A stretch of 64,000 bases of DNA from Candidatus Phosphoribacter hodrii. Its GTDB lineage: Bacteria; Actinomycetota; Actinomycetes; Actinomycetales; Dermatophilaceae. Positions 57,996-64,000 of the stretch are shown here, in pieces. The notes beneath the pieces were generated by a model. The model ran no database searches. It was given only the letters and a program-made list of their open reading frames with translations, and was not told the origin of the DNA. The stretch covers positions 248,001-312,000 of the forward strand of contig JADJIB010000001.1 in the NCBI GenBank assembly GCA_016707175.1, in the 5' to 3' direction. How positions within the stretch are numbered: position 1 is the stretch's first letter; each line of letters begins with the position of its first letter. A program made the position numbers and the translations under genes.

Positions 57996-58982
57996 CTACG
58001 GCGCGGGAGTCGATGCCGAACGGCGGGCGGCAACCGCGATCCGACCGGCGGCGACCCCACCCGTAACCAGGCCGGCGGCGGCGACACCGGCGCGCAGAAC
58101 CCGGCCACCCGCCCGACGGATCCGGGCGCGCGGCGCCAGGTCGCTGTCGACAAGGGCTCCCGCGCCCTCCTTCAGCCCCCCGGCGATGTCCTCGCGCAGG
58201 ACGCTGGCGACGTAGCGGCGGGTCCGCGGGTCGCGCGTGCCGATCGTCGAGGTCAGCAGCACGATGTGGTTGCGGTGTCCGTAGTAGTGGTAGCGCAGGT
58301 CGAAGCGCCGCCCGTGCACGTAGGGCGCGGCGACGTGCGTCACCACCGCGCTGGGCGTGTAGACGATGCGGTGACCGGCCTGGCGCACCCGCAGGAACAT
58401 GTCGGACTCCTCGCGCAGGCAGGTGCCGGGGTAGTTGTCCCGGATGCCTCCCAGGGCCAGCAGGACCTCCCGCCGCACCGACATGTTGGCGCCCAACAGG
58501 TGGTCGACGTCGACGTCGTGGCCGGGGTCTGCGGCGAAGAAGCCCAGGAGTTTGCCGTCAGCCGTCAGCAGCCCGATCTGGTCCAGGCCCTCGGTCTCCT
58601 CGCCCGGCTGCCCGTTGCGGGCCCTGCCGCCCACTGCGGCGACGGTCGGGTCGGCATAGGGCAGCAGGAGTTGCTTGAGCCAGTCGGGGTCGGCGTTGGC
58701 GTCGTCGTCGAGGAACACCAGGACGTCGCAGGTCGTCGCCGCCAGCGCCATGGCCCGCGAGGTCGCCATCGTCCCCGGGCCGGCGTCGCTGTGCAGGTAA
58801 CGGACGGTGGGGAAGTCGGCCACGACGTCACGGGTCAGCCCGTCCGGCGACGCGTCGATGACGTAGGTCTCCTCGGGCGCCCGGGTCAGCGCGGCCAGGT
58901 GTTCCAGGCAGGTGCGGACGAAGTGCGGCCTGCGGTAGGTGATGATGACGACGGCGGCCGTCAGGGCTTGGCTTTCAAGCAT
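57996..58982 (-). CDS. Glycosyltransferase family 2
   Basis: 328 aa. VVIITYRRPHFVRTCLEHL, VLVFLDDDANADPDWLKQLL (DxD) and LLGANMSVRREVLLALGG with EESDMFLRVRQAGHRIVY are the GT2 signatures. Extracytoplasmic C-terminal Ala/Arg-rich tail. It is encoded convergently with the phosphatase. Donor unknown. Confidence 0.9.
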   Translation of the reverse strand: MLESQALTAAVVIITYRRPHFVRTCLEHLAALTRAPEETYVIDASPDGLTRDVVADFPTVRYLHSDAGPGTMATSRAMALAATTCDVLVFLDDDANADPDWLKQLLLPYADPTVAAVGGRARNGQPGEETEGLDQIGLLTADGKLLGFFAADPGHDVDVDHLLGANMSVRREVLLALGGIRDNYPGTCLREESDMFLRVRQAGHRIVYTPSAVVTHVAAPYVHGRRFDLRYHYYGHRNHIVLLTSTIGTRDPRTRRYVASVLREDIAGGLKEGAGALVDSDLAPRARIRRAGGRVLRAGVAAAGLVTGGVAAGRIAVAARRSASTPAP

Positions 58983-58995
58983 GCTTCGCAGTCTC

Positions 58996-60000
58996 TCATC
59001 TGGCGCCGGCTCCGGTCACGAGGTCGTCCAACGCCGCGAGCAGATCTGCTGAGTGACCCGACGACACCTTCCGGCAGAACGGCGAGCGCGAGGCCTGGAG
59101 CTCCGGAAGGTCGGCCAAGGTGAGGACGGCGGGCCGATCGAGCGACGGAAGCCACCGCACGAAACTCACCGGGTGGGGGATCGTCGGCGGCTCCACCGCG
59201 TGCAGCGCCGTCTGGATCGCCGACTCGTCCGGGATGATGGACCGCTCGAAGAGGCGACGCAGCGGCATACCCGCGGCAAGGTCGCGAAGCACGACGGCGG
59301 CGAGGTCGCGGTCGAAGGCGATCCATTGGTCGCACTTGACGAACACCCGCCCGCCGAGCGCCCGCCGCGATCGGGGCAGCCCCAGATGAGCGCCCCGGCC
59401 GCGCGAGACGAACCGGACGGCCACGACGGGAGCGGCCCGGAGAAGGACCGCGTCGCGGACCCGGGCCGCGCCGTGGCGGGCTCGTTCCGGGAACCGTCGG
59501 CCCATCCGCGCCACGGCCGGGGGAAGCGGCCACCACCGGAAGGAGTAGCGGGTCAGGTCATCATCACCCACGCCCGGTCGGCGTCCCCAGGTTGGCCGAT
59601 ATCGAAGAGGGCGCGGGCGACCGATCCACCCACCACCCGCTGCCCGGACCTCGTCCTCCCACGTCCCGAGGTGCCGCGCGGGGTAGTCCTGCCCCGAGAC
59701 CAGCACGAAGAAGTCCGGGTCGGCGAAGGCCCTCGCCTGCGCCACCGCCCCGAGGGTCGCCTCGACGAGCTCCCAGGACCCCCAGTCGGTCGCCAGCCCG
59801 TGGCACCACACGAGGACGTGCTCGTCCGCGAACGCCGGGGGTGGCTGCACGCGGGCGTCGTGCGCCACGATGACGACGCACCGGGGGCTCGACCGACGGA
59901 TCGCGGCGACCAGCCGGACGACCGCCGCCGCGTCGGTGTGGGTGAGCACGAGGTATGCCGTGCGCCACCCCTGCGTCGATCCGACGTTATGGTTCTGCAC
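58996..60000 (-). CDS. GT14 (core-2/I-branching type) glycosyltransferase
   Basis: 334 aa. AYLVLTHTDAAAVVRLVAAI, VIVAHDARVQPPP, SGQDYPARHLGTWEDEV and GGRVFVKCDQWIAFDRDL match the Branch family, with IIPDESAIQTALH as the acid/base region. Start GTG 60000 is seven bases after AATACT on the coding strand, so a leaderless start is chosen over ATGs further upstream. Divergent from the next GT2. The 13-bp gap to the GT2 at 57996 suggests an operon. Confidence 0.85.
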   Translation of the reverse strand: MQNHNVGSTQGWRTAYLVLTHTDAAAVVRLVAAIRRSSPRCVVIVAHDARVQPPPAFADEHVLVWCHGLATDWGSWELVEATLGAVAQARAFADPDFFVLVSGQDYPARHLGTWEDEVRAAGGGWIGRPRPLRYRPTWGRRPGVGDDDLTRYSFRWWPLPPAVARMGRRFPERARHGAARVRDAVLLRAAPVVAVRFVSRGRGAHLGLPRSRRALGGRVFVKCDQWIAFDRDLAAVVLRDLAAGMPLRRLFERSIIPDESAIQTALHAVEPPTIPHPVSFVRWLPSLDRPAVLTLADLPELQASRSPFCRKVSSGHSADLLAALDDLVTGAGAR

Positions 60001-60046
60001 GACCGTCAGTATTCCCGCGTCGCCCCCGCATGACATCATCAGGGCA

Positions 60047-61069
60047 ATGCCTGCTCCAGGATTCACGCTCGTCATCCCGACCTATCATCGCCCGGATCTG
60101 GTGGCCGAGGCAGTGGCGAGCGCACTCGCCCAGGTCGTGCCCTTCGCACGGATCATCGTCGTCTGTGACGGCGACCAGCCTGCCGTCGGGGGGAGGTTGG
60201 CCGGCCTGCCCGTCGATGTCGTCACGGTGGCGCACGGTGGGGTCGCGGCAGCCCGCAACCACGGGCTCTCCCTGGTCGACACGTCCTGGGTGTGCTTCCT
60301 CGACGATGACAACCTGCTCCACCCGGCCTACCTCGCGTCGGTCCAGGAGTTCGTGTCGACCCGCGACGCGGTTCAAGCACTCAACACCTACTACTGGGTG
60401 TTCGCCACCGACTTTCTCCCCGGCGTGGACGTCGTGGCCCACAATCTGGCGGAGTGCCTGGCTGCGGCCGCCACCGAGACACCGGTCAACGATCTGAGTT
60501 ATCTGCATATCGCCGGCCAGAGCTACCGCCTGCTGCTCGAACGGCTGCGCGGTTCGGTGAGCGGCTGCGCCATCACCACCGAGGTCCTGCGGGCCGCCGG
60601 GGGGTTCCCGGCGGGCCGCACCTGCGCCGAGGACTGGACCATGTTCGTCAACGTCGCCCGGCTGACCGAATGGCAGGTCATCGAGGACCGCCTTGTCTTC
60701 TTCCGGGACCACCCGTTGACGAACACCCGAACCGGGTTGTCCGCCAACGGTGTAGACACCGTGCGGGCCATGCATGAGTTCTGGACCGACCCGCGCCTGC
60801 ACGAGCCCTGCCCGGTCGACCTCGGCGACTATCGCGCGGCGTACAGAACGACGGTCCGGTTCGCGCTGGAGGCGGCGCGGGTGGACGGGTCCAGCGGGCG
60901 GTTCGCCGAGATCCAGCGACTGGCGCCTGTCGTGCTCCCCCGCCGCGTCGACCGGATCCTCGCGCGCGTCCCGCCGCGATGGTGGGACCGGTTGAGGGTG
61001 GCGAGGTCGCTCATCGGGGTCCCTCGACGCGAGGCCGATGCTAGGGTCGCGGCAAAGAGTGTGGGGTGA
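60047..61069 (+). CDS. Glycosyltransferase family 2
   Basis: 340 aa. LVIPTYHRPDLVAEAVASAL, VAAARNHGLSLVDTSWVCFL and DDDNLLHPAYL (DxD-type) with EDWTMFVNVARL are GT2 motifs. ATG 60047 with AGGGC upstream. First gene of a rightward set that includes the ABC exporter. Confidence 0.9.
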   Translation: MPAPGFTLVIPTYHRPDLVAEAVASALAQVVPFARIIVVCDGDQPAVGGRLAGLPVDVVTVAHGGVAAARNHGLSLVDTSWVCFLDDDNLLHPAYLASVQEFVSTRDAVQALNTYYWVFATDFLPGVDVVAHNLAECLAAAATETPVNDLSYLHIAGQSYRLLLERLRGSVSGCAITTEVLRAAGGFPAGRTCAEDWTMFVNVARLTEWQVIEDRLVFFRDHPLTNTRTGLSANGVDTVRAMHEFWTDPRLHEPCPVDLGDYRAAYRTTVRFALEAARVDGSSGRFAEIQRLAPVVLPRRVDRILARVPPRWWDRLRVARSLIGVPRREADARVAAKSVG

Positions 61070-61087
61070 AGGGCGGGTACGGGAGCT

Positions 61088-62299
61088 ATGTCGGCGGCTA
61101 CGGCCATCAGCGTCCGCGGACTGGGCAAGACCTACCGGATCGCTCACGCCTCGGACCGGCCTACTCGCGCGACCGAGGCCATCGTGGCTCGGCTGCGCCA
61201 CCCGCTGCGTCGGACCACATTTGATCGCTTCGAGGCGCTCACCGAGGTGAGCTTCGACGTCGCCGCCGGCACCGCGTTGGGCATCATCGGCCGCAATGGC
61301 GCCGGGAAGTCGACGCTGCTGAAGATTCTGACGCGGATCACGCCGCCCACGCGGGGCCAGGCCGAGTTAGCCGGCCGGGTCGGGAGCCTCCTCGAGGTAG
61401 GGACGGGGTTCCACCCGGAGTTGACCGGGCGGGAGAACGTCTTTCTCAATGGCACGCTGCTGGGAATGCGGCGTCAGGAGATCACCCGGCGCTTCGACGA
61501 GATCGTCGACTTCTCCGGATGTGGGCAGTTCCTTGATACGCCAGTCAAGCGGTACTCCTCAGGGATGTATGTCCGATTGGCGTTCGCCGTCGCTGCCCAC
61601 CTCGAAACCGAAATCCTCGTCATCGACGAGGTGCTCAGCGTGGGCGACGCCGACTTCCAACGGCGCTCGGTGCAGAAGATGCGCGACGCCGCGGCCCAGG
61701 GGCGGACCGTCCTGTACGTCAGCCACCAACTGCACACCGTCACGGCCCTGTGTTCCGAAGCACTGCTGTTGGACCGTGGCACGGTGAGCGCTTACGGGGC
61801 CGTCGAGGACGTGCTAGCCACCTATCGGGCGTCAGTGGCCGAGCATGCCGTCGTCCAGCGAGAGACCCGCGCACAGGTGCCAGCCGGGATCCTGCACGTC
61901 GTCGCGGCGACGACGACCCGCCTGACCTATCTGCCAGCCGAGCCCAAACGATTCACCTTCACGATCCAGGCCGAAGCGGCGCCGGACGGGCCCTACTTCC
62001 TCTCCTGCCACATCAATGACGCCAACGGCGGCGTGGTCGCGCAGTGCGACTCCCGGCTGGGCGGGCTGTGGTTCCACCCCGACCAACCGCAGGAGGTGAC
62101 CCTTGACCTGCGCCAACCCTGGCTCAAGCCCGGAACCTACACCGTCGACGTCTTCCTGTGTCGGGTGGGGATCGTTGATGTGTGGGACGGCGCGGTCACC
62201 TTTGATGTCGAGCAGGAACTGCCGTATGCCGTGACGGGGACCGCGGAATCCTTCGGTCGGGGCATGGTGTTGGCGGATTTCGATTTCGGTGTGCGGTGA
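61088..62299 (+). CDS. Polysaccharide ABC transporter ATP-binding protein (Wzt-like)
   Basis: 403 aa. Walker A GRNGAGKST with Lys74, YSSGMYVRLAFAVA signature, Walker B ILVIDEVLSVGD and the switch His in LYVSHQLHTV. A C-terminal domain (about 255-403; FTFTIQAEAAPDGPYFLSC) is of the Wzt_C type that recognises the glycan end. The stop overlaps the permease start. It drives export of lipid-linked glycan. Confidence 0.93.
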   Translation: MSAATAISVRGLGKTYRIAHASDRPTRATEAIVARLRHPLRRTTFDRFEALTEVSFDVAAGTALGIIGRNGAGKSTLLKILTRITPPTRGQAELAGRVGSLLEVGTGFHPELTGRENVFLNGTLLGMRRQEITRRFDEIVDFSGCGQFLDTPVKRYSSGMYVRLAFAVAAHLETEILVIDEVLSVGDADFQRRSVQKMRDAAAQGRTVLYVSHQLHTVTALCSEALLLDRGTVSAYGAVEDVLATYRASVAEHAVVQRETRAQVPAGILHVVAATTTRLTYLPAEPKRFTFTIQAEAAPDGPYFLSCHINDANGGVVAQCDSRLGGLWFHPDQPQEVTLDLRQPWLKPGTYTVDVFLCRVGIVDVWDGAVTFDVEQELPYAVTGTAESFGRGMVLADFDFGVR

Positions 62300-63120
62300 T
62301 GGCACCGCACACCGTTATCGGTCCCCCCGGGCCCCTGCACCTGCCACGCTGGTCAGAGTTGTGGGAGGCCCGCGAGGTCCTCTGGAGGTTCGGTCAGCGG
62401 GACATCCTCCTGCGCTATCGCCAGACACTCATCGGGGTGGCTTGGGTCATCCTGCAGCCGATCGTCACCGCCGGGGTGTTCGCGCTGGTCTTCGGGCGCG
62501 TGGCCCAACTCCCCACGGGGGGCATTCCCTACTTCCTCTTCGGTTATGTCGGCACCCTGCTCTGGACCGTCTTCGCGTCGACCGTGAACCGAGCGGCCGG
62601 CTCGCTTGTCAGCAACCAGGCCCTAGTGTCCAAGGTGTTCTTCCCGCGGTTGTTGGTGCCGCTGTCGACCTGCGTGTCGGTTCTCGTGGACTTCCTCGTC
62701 GCGCTCGTGATCGGCTTCGGACTGCTGTGGTGGTTCGGTGTGTGGCCTGGCTGGGCCATCCTCACCATCCCCGTGTGGGTCACTCTGTGCGTGGCTCTCG
62801 CGATGGGGATTGGGCTCGCTGCAGCGGCCATCATGGTTCGCTATCGCGATATCGCCTACGTCTTGCCGTGGGCCGTCCAGACCCTGTTGTATGCCTCCCC
62901 CGTCGCGTATTCCCTCGAAGCCGTTCCCGACGCGGTCCGGCCCTACCTCCTGGCCAATCCCCTCACCTGGGTGCTCGAAGGGATGCGGTGGGCCATGCTC
63001 GGCTCGGCCGCTCCTCCGGTCTGGCAGATCGTTGGCGCCGTCGTCGTCAGCGGTCTCGTCCTGTTTGCCGGACTGCTCGTGTTCCAGCGCTACGAGCGCG
63101 AGTTCGCGGACTTGATCTAA
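62296..63120 (+). CDS. Polysaccharide ABC transporter permease (Wzm-like)
   Basis: 274 aa with six transmembrane segments of the ABC-2 type. FGQRDILLRYRQTLIGVAWVILQP is the amphipathic start, followed by FPRLLVPLSTCVSVLVDFLV and LYASPVAYSLEAVPDAVRP. GTG 62296 (or ATG 62299) overlaps the Wzt stop. Forms the channel with Wzt. Confidence 0.93.
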   Translation: MMAPHTVIGPPGPLHLPRWSELWEAREVLWRFGQRDILLRYRQTLIGVAWVILQPIVTAGVFALVFGRVAQLPTGGIPYFLFGYVGTLLWTVFASTVNRAAGSLVSNQALVSKVFFPRLLVPLSTCVSVLVDFLVALVIGFGLLWWFGVWPGWAILTIPVWVTLCVALAMGIGLAAAAIMVRYRDIAYVLPWAVQTLLYASPVAYSLEAVPDAVRPYLLANPLTWVLEGMRWAMLGSAAPPVWQIVGAVVVSGLVLFAGLLVFQRYEREFADLI

Positions 63121-63129
63121 GGAGCTTTC

Positions 63130-63716
63130 ATGAACCTACCCCGAGTAGATGTGGTGATCGCCTCCAACCGCGGCGGCCCCTTCCTGGACGAAGCCATCGA
63201 CACCGCCCTGGATCAAGAAGGGGTGTCGGTTCGGCTCATCCTGTCGGGTCGGTGCTCTTCCGGAGCCAGACCTGTCGTGCCGTAGGAGGTTTCGCCGCAA
63301 CCTACCGGTACGCGGAAGACGACGACTTTACCCTTCGAGTTCTTCAGCGAGGCGCACTCAGGGGAGTGGATGAACCGCTTTTCGGCTACCGGCGACACGC
63401 GAACAACGTGTCGAACACTGATCGACGAATCACGGCAGCCGCCTCCGACCAGATGCTTCGGGCCAGCCGCGCCGACGCCCTTGCGCGGGGGGACCTGACT
63501 GCAGCGGACTGGCTTGATGAGAACCGTCGCCGACTACGCGGGGGCGTCGCGCGAGGCTTCGGGCACGAGATTCCTGCTCGGCTCCGCGTCCGAGACTTCT
63601 CGCGCGCTCGGGAACTGTCCAATTACGGCCTGCGAACGGATCCACGAAACTTGGTCCTGGGGGTGGCTCAGAAGCTCGTCTCCTTTGCCCGATCGACCGT
63701 GGGTGCCAGACGGTGA
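63130..63716 (+). pseudogene. Glycosyltransferase family 2 with internal deletion and frameshift
   Basis: ATG 63130, preceded by AAGGAG, opens PRVDVVIASNRGGPFLDEAI, a normal GT2 start, but after GVSVRLIL the frame runs out at 63285. The other frame from about 63240 carries the C-terminal half: GSVLFRSQTCRAVGGFAA, YAEDDDFTLRVLQRG, FGYRRHANNVS, to a stop at 63716. Roughly 90-100 residues containing the DxD centre are missing. Either a deletion pseudogene or a collapsed assembly. Confidence 0.75.
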
Positions 63717-64000
63717 CAGTGCCCAAGCATCTACGGCTGCAGCCCAACGCCTACGTGCTGGCAGCCGATCCGGCGTGGATCGAGGAGAGCGTCGCCAGCT
63801 ACTACGACTTCGTCAAACGCATCTTCGTCAGTTTCGACGAGACGGGGACGTCGTGGACGGGGCACCCCCTCGACCCGACGGAGGCGGTGAGCCGTCTGAA
63901 GGCGCTGGACCATCAGGGCAAGATCGTCCTCGCGCCGGGCAGGTTCTTCAGCCTGGGACGAAACGCCCTCGCCAGCGATACAGCCCAGCGCCAGAACGCC
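63713..64000 (+). CDS. Conserved hypothetical, partial at the window edge
   Basis: GTG 63713 overlaps the GT2 stop (GTGA), with an in-frame GTG at 63719 as an alternative. Visible residues include HLRLQPNAYVLAADPAWIEE, YYDFVKRIFVSFDETGTSWT and KIVLAPGRFF. No stop by 64000. It resembles a sugar-related protein in a polysaccharide locus, possibly a transferase, but I cannot name the family. Confidence 0.6.
   Translation, partial: MTVPKHLRLQPNAYVLAADPAWIEESVASYYDFVKRIFVSFDETGTSWTGHPLDPTEAVSRLKALDHQGKIVLAPGRFFSLGRNALASDTAQRQNA

Overview
The window is high-GC, gene-dense DNA from an actinobacterium. A mycothiol S-conjugate amidase (Mca), a DUF501 gene beside a DivIC/FtsB-type gene, and GTG starts with 1-4 bp overlaps all fit Actinobacteria. 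From memory, gene order at 1-7.8 kb and 22.7-25.4 kb resembles Mycobacterium tuberculosis Rv1074c-Rv1086 (thiolase, cbs, metB, greA, DUF4307, mca, Rv1083, HlyIII, short Z-prenyl synthase), and 27-37.3 kb resembles Rv1020-Rv1026 (mfd, mazG, lipoprotein, eno, divIC, DUF501, ppx). I lean to Micrococcales, perhaps Intrasporangiaceae; that placement is inference.

Layout. 1-9.3 kb: Z-prenyl synthase (partial), HlyIII protein, mca operon, metB, a GlmL/MutL-type ATPase, threonine ammonia-lyase, greA, a YczE-type membrane protein and msrA. 9.3-13.9 kb: a probable resistance cassette (TetR with its own operator, MFS exporter, rifampin-phosphotransferase-like enzyme). 13.9-19.6 kb: a secreted protein, a DUF480-methyltransferase fusion, an acetyltransferase, then a tightly overlapping four-gene set: Lgt-like protein, radical SAM enzyme resembling archaeal tetraether synthase (MJ0619), a small membrane protein and a Pro-rich membrane protein. 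19.7-25.8 kb: PPi-dependent phosphofructokinase, a 59-bp tandem repeat, membrane proteins, cbs and a thiolase. 25.8-37.3 kb: Bax-inhibitor-like protein, an unusual tRNA with a UAA anticodon, peptide deformylase, ACT protein, uracil-DNA glycosylase, ppx, DUF501, divIC, eno, mazG, lipoprotein and mfd.

37.5-64 kb is a large cell-surface polysaccharide locus. It has an LCP ligase, many GT4/GT2/GT14 glycosyltransferases (two are double-domain fusions), an initiating sugar-phosphate transferase, an O-antigen-ligase-type protein, a Wzz/tyrosine-kinase fusion, a low-molecular-weight tyrosine phosphatase and a Wzm/Wzt-type ABC exporter. Embedded in it is an operon of a secreted protein, an HprK-like kinase, a nucleotidyltransferase-like protein and a PqqD-like protein, which I consider the best candidate for an undescribed system.

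Two window-wide signals stand out. First, the octamer GTATGCCG / CGGCATAC occurs about 90 times on both strands, mostly inside genes, where about 2 are expected from composition; several copies form inverted pairs and one pair is the stem of a terminator. It behaves like a DNA-uptake-type or other genome-wide signal. Second, at least seven genes, including housekeeping pfp and mfd, carry frame breaks, so the sequence probably contains indel errors and the 'broken' calls should be read with that in mind.
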